From Lysobacteraceae bacterium (GTDB taxonomy: Bacteria > Pseudomonadota > Gammaproteobacteria > Xanthomonadales > Rhodanobacteraceae), in the NCBI GenBank assembly GCA_018969845.1, contig JAGWXP010000007.1, forward strand, positions 1 through 32,317: a stretch of DNA of 32,317 nucleotides. The letters run 5' to 3'. A program made the translations under genes and the position numbers. Numbering within the stretch: the first letter of the stretch is position 1; every line of letters begins with the position of its first letter. The notes below the pieces were generated by a model. It searched no databases, was not told where the DNA came from, and was given only the letters and a program-made list of their open reading frames with translations. Positions 9,798 to 17,811 of this stretch are shown here, piece by piece.

Positions 9798-11265
9798 CGG
9801 CCAACCGATTGCGCAGGCGGCGCAAATGTGCAAACAGATCGTGCGCCAGCGTGCCGGCCTCGCCGTCGCGCGCGGCGGCGTCGCCGGCCTGTGCGTGCAA
9901 GGCCACGCCAAACCGCGCGGCGCGCCAGGCATTCAGGCCCTGCGCCATGAGTCCGGCGATGACGCCGGTGAGCACATCGCCCATGCCCCCCGAAGCCATG
10001 CCCGGATTGCCCCATGGACACACCGCCAGCTTGCCTTGTTCGCTCGCGATCAGCGTGCCCGCACCTTTGAGAACGACCACGCAGCGATGGCGCGCCGCAA
10101 GTTCGCGCGCCGCGGCGAAACGGTCGCGTGCGATGCTTTGCGTGTGGCAACCGAGCAAGCGTGCTGCCTCGCCGGGATGCGGCGTGATCACGCTATCCAA
10201 CGGCAGCGTCATCGTGTGCGCGGCGAGCAGATTCAATGCATCGGCATCCACCACGGCAGACTTGCCAGATTGCAGAGCCGCGCGCCACAGCGCTTCGCTC
10301 CATGGCGAGCCGCCGAGTCCGGGCCCGAGTGCGAGTACACGCGCGCGATCGAGCAACGGCGACATTGCGCCGACATCCGCCGTTGCGTGTGCCATCACCT
10401 CAGGCCGCGCGGCATTGATTGCGGCAATGTTTTCCGGGCGCGTCGCCGCACTGACCAATCCGGCGCCGACGCGCAGGGCCGCTTCGGAACACAAACGGAT
10501 TGCGCCGCCCATGCCGGCATCGCCGCCGATCGCCAGCACGTGACCGAAGTCGCCCTTGTGCGCGGTGCGCGAGCGCGGCGGCAGCCACGCCGCCATCCGC
10601 CGCGCATCCAGCAGGCGCGCATCGAACGGTGCATCGGCGAACGCCTCTTCGGGCAGGCCGAGCCGATCCAGCACCAGGGTGCCGCAATGATCCAGCGCCG
10701 CGCCGGTCGCCAGTCCGCGCTTGCGCGCGATGAAACTCACGGTGACCTGGGCGCGCACGGCAACACCCTGGACCGCGCCGGTGTCGGCATCGATGCCGGA
10801 CGGCACATCCAATGCGAGCACCGGCTTGCCGGTCGCATTCAGGTGGCGGATCGTCCGCGCAACGGTGCCTTCCACCGGACGCGTCAGACCGATACCGAAA
10901 ATCGCATCGGCGTAGACTTCGGCCGCCGGCAGGCCGTGATCGGCGGTGAAGATTTCGCCACCACCGTCACGCCAGGCAGCGCGCGCGCTCTGCGCATCCC
11001 CGCCCACCGGCTCGGCCAGCGCCAGCACGATGGTCGGCAAACCCACCGCACGCGCCTGGCAGGCCAACAGATAGCCGTCGCCGCCGTTGTTGCCCGCGCC
11101 ACACAACACCGCCAGACGCTGCGCACGCGGCCAGCGCGCACATAACACGCGCCAAGCCGCCGCGGCAGCGCGCTGCATCAGATCGAAGCCGGCGATGCCC
11201 TGTTCCTCGATCGCCCGGCGATCCAGTTCGCGCACCTGCGCGGCGGTATACAAACGCGTACTCAT
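9790..11265 (-). CDS. nnr: Bifunctional NAD(P)H-hydrate epimerase / ADP-dependent dehydratase
   Basis: Nnr repairs hydrated NADH and NADPH. The N-terminal YjeF_N domain (about 1-215) epimerises R- to S-NAD(P)HX, and shows the loop GAGNNGGDGYLLA. The C-terminal ribokinase-like domain (about 225-490) dehydrates S-NAD(P)HX using ADP, and shows GPGLG and the signature GMASGGMGDVLTG. The length of 491 aa is close to the E. coli protein (515). The N-terminus LYTAAQVRELDRRAIEE fits the family, supporting the ATG at 11265. No Shine-Dalgarno precedes it. It leads a queG-divergent nnr-tsaE-amiC operon, as in E. coli. Confidence 0.95.
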   Translation of the reverse strand: MSTRLYTAAQVRELDRRAIEEQGIAGFDLMQRAAAAAWRVLCARWPRAQRLAVLCGAGNNGGDGYLLACQARAVGLPTIVLALAEPVGGDAQSARAAWRDGGGEIFTADHGLPAAEVYADAIFGIGLTRPVEGTVARTIRHLNATGKPVLALDVPSGIDADTGAVQGVAVRAQVTVSFIARKRGLATGAALDHCGTLVLDRLGLPEEAFADAPFDARLLDARRMAAWLPPRSRTAHKGDFGHVLAIGGDAGMGGAIRLCSEAALRVGAGLVSAATRPENIAAINAARPEVMAHATADVGAMSPLLDRARVLALGPGLGGSPWSEALWRAALQSGKSAVVDADALNLLAAHTMTLPLDSVITPHPGEAARLLGCHTQSIARDRFAAARELAARHRCVVVLKGAGTLIASEQGKLAVCPWGNPGMASGGMGDVLTGVIAGLMAQGLNAWRAARFGVALHAQAGDAAARDGEAGTLAHDLFAHLRRLRNRLADE

Positions 11266-11273
11266 TCGCGAAG

Positions 11274-11281
11274 TTTATACT
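11274..11281. promoter_or_regulatory. Shared bidirectional -10 element between nnr and queG
   Basis: The core TTTATACT reads as TATACT (11276-11281) on the plus strand and as TATAAA (11274-11279) on the minus strand. Each lies about 7 bp before a position at or within 2 nt of a start codon (queG 11289, nnr 11265). No -35 is convincing on either strand. Confidence 0.45.
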
Positions 11282-11288
11282 TTGTCGA

Positions 11289-12362
11289 ATGGACTCGCCC
11301 GACTACGCCGAACTCGCTGCCGCCATCAAACGCTGGGGCGTCGAGTTGGGATTCCAACAGATCGGCATCGCCACAACCGATCTGGGCGCCGACGAGACGC
11401 ATCTGCTCAACTGGCTGGACGCCGGTCGCCACGGCGAGATGGATTACATGGCGCGGCACGGCATCAAGCGCAGCCGGCCAGCGGAGCTTCACGGCGGCAC
11501 AGTGCGCGTGATTTCCGCGCGCCTGGACTACGACCCGCCCGGTGCGCGCGCGGCATGGGACGTACTCGCTGATTCGTCGCTCGGCTATGTTTCGCGCTAC
11601 GCGCTTGGCCGCGATTACCACCGGCTCGTGCGCATGCGCCTGCAGAAGCTTGCCGACCGCATCGCCGCAGAAATCGGATCATTTGGCTATCGCGCGTTTG
11701 CCGATTCGGCACCGGTGCTGGAAAAGGCGCTGGCGTGCAATTCGGGCTTGGGCTGGATCGGCAAGCACAGCGTGTTGATCAACCGCGACGCCGGTTCGTG
11801 GTTTTTCCTCGGCGAGTTGTATACCGACCTGCCGTTGCCAGCTGACAAGCCGGCCACCGACCACTGCGGCACCTGCACGCGCTGCATCGAGGTCTGCCCG
11901 ACGCGGGCCATCGTCGGCCCGCGGCAACTGGATGCACGGCGTTGCATTTCCTACCTGACCATCGAGCTGAAAGGATCGATTCCCGAGGATCTGCGTGCGC
12001 CGATGGGCAATCGCATCTTCGGCTGCGACGACTGCCAGCTGGTGTGTCCCTGGAACAAGTTCGCGAAGAAAAGCGTCGAGCCGGATTTTGCCGTGCGCCA
12101 CGGTTTGGACGGCGCCGCGCTGGTCGATTTGTTCGGCTGGAGCGAAACGGAATTCCTCGCCCGCACCGTAGGCTCCGCAATCCGCCGCATCGGCCACGAA
12201 CGATGGCTGCGCAACATCGCCGTAGCGCTGGGCAACGCGCCGCGAAGCTCTGCCATCAACGATGCGTTGCAATCACGCGCCGATCATCCGTCCGTACTGG
12301 TGCGCGAACACGTGGCGTGGGCATTGCGACAGCAGAACGCTACGCCGCCTGTTTCGGGATAG
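11289..12362 (+). CDS. queG: Epoxyqueuosine reductase QueG
   Basis: QueG reduces epoxyqueuosine to queuosine in the anticodon loop of GUN tRNAs, using cobalamin and two [4Fe-4S] clusters. The 357-aa product has the N-terminal cobalamin-binding half ([12 protein letters not shown], then MDYMARH) and two cluster motifs: C193xxC196xxC199xxxC203 ([13 protein letters not shown]) and C246DDC249QLVC253PWNKF. The C-terminal HEAT-like tail is short. The ATG at 11289 gives the family N-terminus but has no Shine-Dalgarno and is only 8 bp past a candidate -10, so the mRNA may be leaderless. It diverges from nnr as in E. coli. Its 3' end overlaps that of the convergent panD by 23 bp. Confidence 0.95.
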   Translation: MDSPDYAELAAAIKRWGVELGFQQIGIATTDLGADETHLLNWLDAGRHGEMDYMARHGIKRSRPAELHGGTVRVISARLDYDPPGARAAWDVLADSSLGYVSRYALGRDYHRLVRMRLQKLADRIAAEIGSFGYRAFADSAPVLEKALACNSGLGWIGKHSVLINRDAGSWFFLGELYTDLPLPADKPATDHCGTCTRCIEVCPTRAIVGPRQLDARRCISYLTIELKGSIPEDLRAPMGNRIFGCDDCQLVCPWNKFAKKSVEPDFAVRHGLDGAALVDLFGWSETEFLARTVGSAIRRIGHERWLRNIAVALGNAPRSSAINDALQSRADHPSVLVREHVAWALRQQNATPPVSG

Positions 12363-12720
12363 AGTTCTTGGTGTGGCTCATGCGGTTCTGCGCATCGACA
12401 TAGACCAGGGTCGGCTTGAAGTGCGCGGCTTCGGCTTCGCTCAACTGAGCATAGGCGCAAATGATGATGATGTCGCCCGGTGACGCGCGGTGCGCGGCGG
12501 CACCATTGACCGAGATAACGCCGGAGCCTTCGTCCGCGCGAATGGCATAGGTAACGAAACGCTGGCCGTTGTTGACGTTGTAGATGTGGATCTGCTCGTA
12601 CTCGCGAATCCCCGAGGCATCCAGCAACAGCCCGTCGATAGCACATGAGCCTTCGTAATGCAGCTCGGCATGGGTGACGCTGGCGCGGTGGATCTTGGCT
12701 TTGAGCAGACTCAGGTGCAT
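12340..12720 (-). CDS. panD: Aspartate 1-decarboxylase proenzyme PanD
   Basis: PanD makes beta-alanine from L-aspartate for pantothenate synthesis and uses a pyruvoyl group generated by self-cleavage. The start at 12720 places the processing site YEGSC at Gly24-Ser25, exactly the E. coli numbering; an in-frame ATG two codons upstream is less likely. Other family features seen are [13 protein letters not shown], Lys9, HIYNVNNG (Asn-rich strand) and [12 protein letters not shown]. The protein is 126 aa. It lies downstream of panC on the same strand, but a strong terminator separates them, so it probably has its own promoter. Its 3' end overlaps queG by 23 bp. PanZ-type maturation dependence cannot be judged here. 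Confidence 0.96.
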   Translation of the reverse strand: MHLSLLKAKIHRASVTHAELHYEGSCAIDGLLLDASGIREYEQIHIYNVNNGQRFVTYAIRADEGSGVISVNGAAAHRASPGDIIIICAYAQLSEAEAAHFKPTLVYVDAQNRMSHTKNSIPKQAA

Positions 12721-12746
12721 GGCCATCTCGCGGTCAACTATGTGTC

Positions 12747-12755
12747 ATTTTAGCA
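12747..12755 (-). promoter_or_regulatory. Candidate extended -10 promoter of panD
   Basis: On the minus strand TGC-TAAAAT (TGn plus a 5-of-6 -10 hexamer) lies about 27 bp before the panD ATG, implying a leader of about 20 nt. No good -35 is visible, which fits an extended -10 promoter. It lies downstream of the panC terminator, where a panD promoter would be required. Confidence 0.4.
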
Positions 12756-12848
12756 ACATCGCAGCCTCTTTCTGCGGCGACGCACAAATTATCCGCGCCG
12801 CACGCCTAATCGGCAAGACTTGCCTTCGACCACACGTGACACAAGGGC

Positions 12849-12878
12849 AAAAAAAACCCTCGCTTGTGCAGCGAGGGT
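12849..12878 (-). terminator. Rho-independent terminator after panC
   Basis: On the minus strand CCCTCGC / GCGAGGG (12857-12877) forms a perfect 7-bp stem, extended by an A-T pair, with a 7-nt loop. It is followed by eight T residues. It should end the pcnB-folK-panB-panC transcript before panD. The plus strand does not carry a T-tract on the other side. Confidence 0.85.
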
Positions 12879-12995
12879 AGAATTATCGGAGTGACGATTA
12901 CCAGAACGATGCCGCCCTGCTAGCCTGGGGCAACGCGCGAACGTTGCAAAAATCCCGATGGCAGTGGTGATAATACCACAGAAGGCGTGGAAAAG

Positions 12996-13844
12996 CTATG
13001 GGCCCATAAGCAGATTGTCGATCAGCCGCGCGCGGCCCAGACGCGTGGCGATCAGCGCGATCAACCCGCTGTGCTCCGCCGGATCGGGCAAGGTCAAATC
13101 AGAGGCGCGTCTGATCACCGCATAATCCGGAACCGAACCTGCCGCTTCCAGCGCTGCGCGAGCATCCGCTTCAATGACCTTGTGCGATCTCCCGGCATGC
13201 AATTGCTCACTCATAGCGCACAACGTTCGATATATGACGGCAGCCCGATCGCGTTCCTCACTACTCAGATATTGATTGCGCGAACTCATCGCCAAACCAT
13301 TCGCTTCGCGTCGCGTCGGCGCGGCAAGAATTCTGATCGGCAGGCACAGATCCTCGGTCATTCGCCGAATCACCAGCAGTTGCTGATAGTCTTTCTGGCC
13401 AAACACGGCGACATCGGGTTGGACGAGATTGAACAATTTCGTTACCACGGTGGCGACGCCGGCGAAATGTCCTGGCCGCAATTCGCCTTCGAGGATTTCG
13501 GTGATTCCCGGAACCTCGACGCGTACGCTTGCCGCGGCGCCGAACGGATACATTGCATCGACGGCGGGCACGAACAGCGCATCGCAACCATGCGCGGCAA
13601 GACCTGCCTGATCTTGCGCCAGCGTGCGCGGGTAGCTCGCGAAATCCTCACTCGGGCCGAACTGGGTGGGATTGACGAACACGCTGGCAATGATTTTGTC
13701 GGCATGCGCGCGCGCGAGTTCGACCAGTGAAAAATGCCCAGCGTGCAGATTGCCCATGGTCGGCACGAAGCCGATACGCGCGCCGGCGCGGCGCCACGCC
13801 GACACGCGCGCGCCCAGATCGGCGGCGGCGTGGAACGTATCCAT
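12996..13844 (-). CDS. panC: Pantothenate synthetase (pantoate-beta-alanine ligase) PanC
   Basis: PanC condenses pantoate with beta-alanine using ATP, through a pantoyl-adenylate. The 282-aa product has the nucleotidyltransferase HxGH-type motif VPTMGNLHAGH, the pantoate site VNPTQFGPSEDF, the run VFGQKDYQQL and the KMSKS-like loop SSRNQYLS. Its ATG shares one base with the panB stop (ATGA arrangement), so translation is probably coupled. A strong terminator lies about 120 bp downstream. Between them are two small inverted repeats without a T-tract, which I do not interpret. Confidence 0.96.
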   Translation of the reverse strand: MDTFHAAADLGARVSAWRRAGARIGFVPTMGNLHAGHFSLVELARAHADKIIASVFVNPTQFGPSEDFASYPRTLAQDQAGLAAHGCDALFVPAVDAMYPFGAAASVRVEVPGITEILEGELRPGHFAGVATVVTKLFNLVQPDVAVFGQKDYQQLLVIRRMTEDLCLPIRILAAPTRREANGLAMSSRNQYLSSEERDRAAVIYRTLCAMSEQLHAGRSHKVIEADARAALEAAGSVPDYAVIRRASDLTLPDPAEHSGLIALIATRLGRARLIDNLLMGP

Positions 13845-14668
13845 CAGAACGCGTGTTCGGCGGCAGGGAACGAGCTGTTGCGTACCGCTTCGGCGTAGGC
13901 ACGTATGGCATCGCCGATCGAACCGCGGCCGGCGAGAAAATCCTTGGAGAACTTCGGCCGCTTGCCCGGCGTGATGCCGAGCATGTCGTACAGTACCAGC
14001 ACCTGGCCGTCACAATCAGCGCCGGCGCCGATGCCGACCGTGGGAATCGGAATCTCCAGTGTGATGCGTTTGGCCAACGCCGCGGGTACGCATTCGAGCA
14101 CGAGCAAATCGGCGCCGGCATCCGCGACCGCGCGCGCATCGGCCACGAGCTGTGCGGCGGCGTCCCTGGACTTGCCCTGCACGCGGTAACCGCCGAGCTT
14201 GTGCACCGATTGCGGGGTCAGACCCAGATGCGCACAGACTGGCATCGCGTGCCGCGCGAGCGCACCGATAACATCGAGCACGTAGCCCGCGCCTTCGAGC
14301 TTGACCATCGCCGCGCCGCCCTCGGCGAGCAGACGGCCGGCGTTGCGCAGAGCCGTGTCCGCGTCGCGGAAACTCATGAACGGCATGTCGGCGATCAGCA
14401 GTGCGCTCTCCACGCCGCGCGCGACAGCAGCGGTATGGTACACCATGTCGTCCACGCTGACCGGCAAGGTGCTGGCGTGCCCTTGCACAACCATGCCCAG
14501 CGAATCGCCTACCAGTACGGCATCCACGCCGGCAGTGTCGCATTGCGCGGCAAAACTGGCGTCGTAGGCAGTCAGCATCACGATCTTCTCGCCCTTCGCC
14601 TTGATCGCGTGCAGTTGCGGCACGGTGATCGCGGGACGCGTGGCGGAGGATTTGCTATTGGCGTACAT
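13844..14668 (-). CDS. panB: 3-methyl-2-oxobutanoate hydroxymethyltransferase PanB
   Basis: PanB makes ketopantoate from alpha-ketoisovalerate and 5,10-methylene-THF, the first committed step to pantothenate. The 274-aa (beta/alpha)8 protein shows [40 protein letters not shown] and the late motif [14 protein letters not shown], all family landmarks including the metal-binding Asp residues. A GGAG sits about 8 nt upstream of the ATG. It follows folK by 24 nt and is coupled to panC. The clustering of folate (folK) and pantothenate genes fits its folate cofactor, though the grouping is common and may only reflect shared transcription. Confidence 0.96.
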   Translation of the reverse strand: MYANSKSSATRPAITVPQLHAIKAKGEKIVMLTAYDASFAAQCDTAGVDAVLVGDSLGMVVQGHASTLPVSVDDMVYHTAAVARGVESALLIADMPFMSFRDADTALRNAGRLLAEGGAAMVKLEGAGYVLDVIGALARHAMPVCAHLGLTPQSVHKLGGYRVQGKSRDAAAQLVADARAVADAGADLLVLECVPAALAKRITLEIPIPTVGIGAGADCDGQVLVLYDMLGITPGKRPKFSKDFLAGRGSIGDAIRAYAEAVRNSSFPAAEHAF

Positions 14669-14692
14669 GGCGATCTCCGCGAACAGGAACTT

Positions 14693-15196
14693 CTATTCTG
14701 CCACGCGCGCATCCACAACAAATGGCGCGCAGGCCGAGGCGTCGATACGCGCGAGCAGATCGGCAACGCGGCCATGGCCGGGAATGTCAAGATCCGGCGC
14801 GATTTCCGCCAGCGGCACGAGCACAAACGCACGCTCGTGCAGGTGCGGATGCGGTACGCGCAAACCGGGCTCGTCAATGCAGCAATCGCCATAGAGGAGA
14901 ATATCCAGATCAAGCACGCGCGGGCCCCAGCGCGCGCCCTCGCGCTCACGGCCGGCACGACGCTCGATCGCCAGCAATTGGCCAAGCAGTTCGCGTGGCT
15001 CCAGACCGGTGTCGAGGCGCGCCACCGCGTTGACGAATGTCGGTTGATCGGTGCGGCCCCATGGCATGCTGCGATACGGGCGCGAACGCGCGGCCAAGCG
15101 CGTCCGCGGCAGCTGCGCAAGCGCACGCAGACCCGTCTCGACCTGCGCGGGCGGATCGGCAAGGTTGCTGCCGAGGCCGATGTATACTTTTTCCAT
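14693..15196 (-). CDS. folK: 2-amino-4-hydroxy-6-hydroxymethyldihydropteridine pyrophosphokinase FolK
   Basis: FolK transfers pyrophosphate from ATP to hydroxymethyl-dihydropterin in folate synthesis. The 167-aa product has the family start VYIGLGSNLADP, the substrate loop YRSMPWGRTDQPTFVNAVA and the signature RWGPRVLDLDILLYGD, followed by VPHPHLHERAFVLVPL. Length is close to E. coli (159). It begins 6 nt after the pcnB stop codon, matching the pcnB-folK pair of E. coli, and panB follows after 24 nt. Confidence 0.95.
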   Translation of the reverse strand: MEKVYIGLGSNLADPPAQVETGLRALAQLPRTRLAARSRPYRSMPWGRTDQPTFVNAVARLDTGLEPRELLGQLLAIERRAGREREGARWGPRVLDLDILLYGDCCIDEPGLRVPHPHLHERAFVLVPLAEIAPDLDIPGHGRVADLLARIDASACAPFVVDARVAE

Positions 15197-15202
15197 TGTG
15201 GA

Positions 15203-16552
15203 TTACGACGGGTCCGCGCCGGTTTGCACGGACGGCTTGCGCCGGCGCCGACGGCGTTTCTTGGCGCCATCACCGGACGGCGAGCTGACGGCGGTATCCG
15301 GCGCAGCGGAAAGTCCGGCGGCCAGTGCCTCATGCGGCATCTGCTGCGCATGGGTCCACCAGCGGCCGAGTTCTGCGATCGCCTCGCCCTCGGCCGCGCG
15401 CAGGAGGAGGAAATCATAGGCACCGCGGAAACGCGGATGCGCGAGCAGGCGGAATACACGTTTCTTCTGCCGGTCGGCCAAGCGCGGCTGCAGCATCCAG
15501 ATTTCCTGCATGATCTGGCCGAAGCGGCGCGGGATTGCGACGTGTTTGGCCTGCTCGGCGATGACCTGATGGCCAACGCGCTGCCAGGCCAGGTTCGGTT
15601 CGAGGCCACGCGCGATCTCGCGTTCGGCCTGCGCGCACACGGCACCCCAGAGCAGGACGGCGAACAGAAACGCCGGCGTCACCGATTTACCCTCGGACAC
15701 GCGCGCATCGGTGCCGGCAAGACCGGCCTCGACGATGGCGCGAAACGATTCGCCGCCGCGGAACGCGAGCGCGCGCGCCGTGAGCGGGAATACCGCGCCC
15801 AGCAATCCGGATTGTTCCAGCGCGTGGAAGCTCTTCAGGCCGCTGCCGGCGAGGAACATCTTCAGGGTTTCGTCGAACAGGCGCGCCGGCGGCGCGTGCG
15901 CGAGCAGTTCACCGAGTTCGGCGAACGGCGCGCGCGCCTCGGCTGCGATCGAGAAATCCAGCTTCGCCGACAACCGCACGGCACGCAGCATGCGCACCGG
16001 ATCCTCGCGGTAGCGCTGCTGTGGATCGCCGATCAGGCGCAGCACGCGACGCTGCACATCGGCGAAGCCGCCAACGTAATCGCGCACCGAAAAATCGGCG
16101 ATGTCGTAATACAGCGCATTGACGGTGAAATCGCGGCGCTGCGCGTCTTCCTCGATCGTGCCCCAGACGTTGTCGCGCACGATGCGGCCATCGACCAGGT
16201 GGCGGTCGCCGTCGCTGTCGTCTCCGCCATTGCCACGGAAGGTGGCGACTTCGACGATTTCCTGCCCGAACACGACATGGGCGAGGCGGAAGCGTCGTCC
16301 GATCAGACGGCAATTGCGAAACAGGCGGCGCACGTCTTCGGGCGTCGCGTCGGTGGCGACGTCGAAATCCTTGGGTCGGCCGCCGATCAGCAGGTCGCGT
16401 ACCGCGCCGCCCACCAGGTAGGCCGCGTAACCGGCTTCGTTCAGGCGATACAGCACGCGCAGCGCGCCGCTGGAAATCTGTTTGCGCGAGATGTTGTGGG
16501 CGTCGCGCGGAATGATGCGCAGCGCGGCGGAAGTCGAATCGGATAGGTTCAT
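15203..16552 (-). CDS. pcnB: Poly(A) polymerase I PcnB
   Basis: PcnB adds 3' poly(A) tails that mark RNA for degradation. The nucleotidyltransferase head has YLVGGAVRDLLIGGRPKDFDVATD, with the Gly-Gly motif and the metal-binding DxD. RNA-binding helical domains follow, and the C-terminus has a run of basic residues (KKRRRRRRK) typical of PcnB rather than CCA-adding enzymes. The open frame continues upstream into the tRNA-Glu gene, so the start is placed at 16552 (MNLSDSTSAALRII), giving 449 aa (E. coli 465). A small inverted repeat (CCCGC-GTGC-GCGGG) lies in the leader. It heads the pcnB-folK-panB-panC run. Confidence 0.94.
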   Translation of the reverse strand: MNLSDSTSAALRIIPRDAHNISRKQISSGALRVLYRLNEAGYAAYLVGGAVRDLLIGGRPKDFDVATDATPEDVRRLFRNCRLIGRRFRLAHVVFGQEIVEVATFRGNGGDDSDGDRHLVDGRIVRDNVWGTIEEDAQRRDFTVNALYYDIADFSVRDYVGGFADVQRRVLRLIGDPQQRYREDPVRMLRAVRLSAKLDFSIAAEARAPFAELGELLAHAPPARLFDETLKMFLAGSGLKSFHALEQSGLLGAVFPLTARALAFRGGESFRAIVEAGLAGTDARVSEGKSVTPAFLFAVLLWGAVCAQAEREIARGLEPNLAWQRVGHQVIAEQAKHVAIPRRFGQIMQEIWMLQPRLADRQKKRVFRLLAHPRFRGAYDFLLLRAAEGEAIAELGRWWTHAQQMPHEALAAGLSAAPDTAVSSPSGDGAKKRRRRRRKPSVQTGADPS

Positions 16553-16591
16553 TGAATGGTCTTGATGTGCGCTTCCCGCGCACGCGGGGAA

Positions 16592-16621
16592 TTGTCCCAC
16601 GTCGGCCCGGCCCGGTATACT
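16592..16621 (+). promoter_or_regulatory. Promoter of tRNA-Glu
   Basis: TTGTCC (-35, 16592-16597) and TATACT (-10, 16616-16621) are 18 bp apart. Initiation near 16628 is 6 nt before the mature tRNA 5' end, a usual distance for tRNA genes. Confidence 0.55.
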
Positions 16622-16633
16622 AACGACTTCCAT

Positions 16634-16709
16634 GCTCCCTTCGTCTAGAGGCCTAGGACGGGGCCCTCTCAAGGCCTAAACAGGGGTTCGAATCCCCTAG
16701 GGAGCGCCA
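16634..16709 (+). tRNA. tRNA-Glu (anticodon CTC)
   Basis: A 76-nt cloverleaf with encoded CCA. The acceptor is GCTCCCT/AGGGAGC with discriminator G, the anticodon stem GGGCC/GGCCT has one G-T pair, and the loop CTCTCAA gives anticodon CTC. The T arm is AGGGGTTCGAATCCCCT. It reads only GAG codons, an extra isoacceptor beside the usual TTC species, which is plausible in a GC-rich genome. It diverges from pcnB. Confidence 0.95.
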
Positions 16710-16833
16710 AATCTTTTGCCTGAATCTGCTGCGCTTGGCATTTTGGGCGCGTACGGTGCAATCCAAAAGTTTCCGAACTTTGCCACGCTTCCGGACAGCA
16801 AAACCGAAAACCGGACATTTCAAAAACAAGCCT

Positions 16834-17157
16834 ATGCCCTTCGTCGTCGTCGAAAACTGCATCAAGTGCAAATACACCGATTGCGTGGAAGTATGTCCGG
16901 TCGATTGCTTCCACGAAGGGCCGAATTTCCTCGTGATCGATCCGGAGGAATGCATCGATTGCACGCTGTGCGAGCCAGAGTGCCCGGCGAACGCGATTTT
17001 TCCGGAGGACGACGTGCCCGCAGGGCAGGAGCACTTCATCCAGCTCAACGCGGAACTCGCGCGAATCTGGCCGGTGCTGACCGAACGCAAGGACGCGCCG
17101 CCCGACGCCAAGCAATGGGATGGCAAGACGGGCAAACTGCCCTTGCTGCAGCGTTGA
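16834..17157 (+). CDS. fdxA: 7Fe ferredoxin FdxA
   Basis: This is a small cytoplasmic electron carrier with one [3Fe-4S] and one [4Fe-4S] cluster. The 107-aa product begins [17 protein letters not shown], the standard start of this family, so I place the start at 16834 although the frame is open further upstream. The Cys motifs are [18 protein letters not shown] (first half, with the insertion typical of 7Fe proteins) and [16 protein letters not shown]. The C-terminal tail of about 45 residues ([13 protein letters not shown]) is also typical. The redox partner is not evident from the neighbours. The stop codon is 1 bp from the stop of the convergent bamC. Confidence 0.94.
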   Translation: MPFVVVENCIKCKYTDCVEVCPVDCFHEGPNFLVIDPEECIDCTLCEPECPANAIFPEDDVPAGQEHFIQLNAELARIWPVLTERKDAPPDAKQWDGKTGKLPLLQR

Positions 17158-17158
17158 G

Positions 17159-17776
17159 TCAGGACAAGCGTTGGCGCAGGATTTCAAGCACGCGCTGCGC
17201 GGCTTCTTCCGGTCCGTTCACTTCCACGCGCGCGCCATCGCCGTCGGCGCTGACCGTCACCGTGAGATTGCCGCTGACCGGACCGCTATCGGCATTGGCG
17301 GGTTTGGAACCGCCGCCGAACGGATGCAGGATACGCGTGTACCAATGATGTTCAACCGGCGCGGCTACCGGTTGAGCCGGCGCTCGCAGACCGGATACTT
17401 CGACTGTGTACGTATGCGCTGTGGCGTCACGCGCGCTGATCGTGCCCGCCTGCGAGCGTTCCAGGGCCAGACCCACGCGCTGCCACGCATGATCGACGTT
17501 GTCCGCGATATGCAGATTGCCGCCGCCGATCATGCCAGCCGGAGGCGCGCTGCCGACGCTGCCGGCGGACGCTGACGCGGCCGGCGAACCGGACTGCGGA
17601 ATGGCCATTTCGTCGGAGGATACCGGCGTATCCAGATCCGGCGGCACTTCCAGCGGCGCGGTCTGCTTCGCCTTCGCATAATAACTGTCATTGTGGCGGA
17701 ACCAGCTGCAGCCGCCGAGCAGGCCGGCGGCGGCGATCAGGGAAATGGCCCAGCGATAGGAGAGAGTGCGGTTCAC
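17159..17776 (-). CDS. bamC: Outer-membrane lipoprotein BamC-like (NlpB family)
   Basis: This is a predicted lipoprotein of the BAM complex, which inserts beta-barrel proteins into the outer membrane. It has a signal peptide with lipobox LLGGC (lipidated Cys23), then a proline-rich linker with the motif LEVPPDLDTP, the segment by which BamC contacts BamD. A single helix-grip-like domain follows (LHIADNVDHAWQRVGLALER, then YTVEVSG), and a C-terminal stretch ends in EEAAQRVLEILRQRL. At 205 aa it is shorter than E. coli BamC (344), consistent with the reduced forms seen outside enterobacteria. It follows dapA by 35 nt, the same order as dapA-nlpB in E. coli. Sequence similarity is weak, so context carries much of the call. 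Confidence 0.78.
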   Translation of the reverse strand: MNRTLSYRWAISLIAAAGLLGGCSWFRHNDSYYAKAKQTAPLEVPPDLDTPVSSDEMAIPQSGSPAASASAGSVGSAPPAGMIGGGNLHIADNVDHAWQRVGLALERSQAGTISARDATAHTYTVEVSGLRAPAQPVAAPVEHHWYTRILHPFGGGSKPANADSGPVSGNLTVTVSADGDGARVEVNGPEEAAQRVLEILRQRLS

Positions 17777-17811
17777 GGCTGATCCTGTTCGATTTGCTTG
17801 AATTGCGCAGC

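Noticed and set aside
12937-12990. Hairpins GCAACG/CGTTGC and GTGGT/ACCAC after panC
   Set aside because: Neither is followed by a T-tract on the panC strand; the real terminator lies further downstream.
13727-16546. Long plus-strand open frame opposite panC-panB-folK-pcnB
   Set aside because: It spans four well-supported minus-strand genes and is rich in Arg, His and Ala as expected for an antisense frame.
16553-16672. N-terminal extension of the pcnB frame
   Set aside because: The open frame runs into the tRNA-Glu gene and its promoter; the added 40 residues do not look like poly(A) polymerase.
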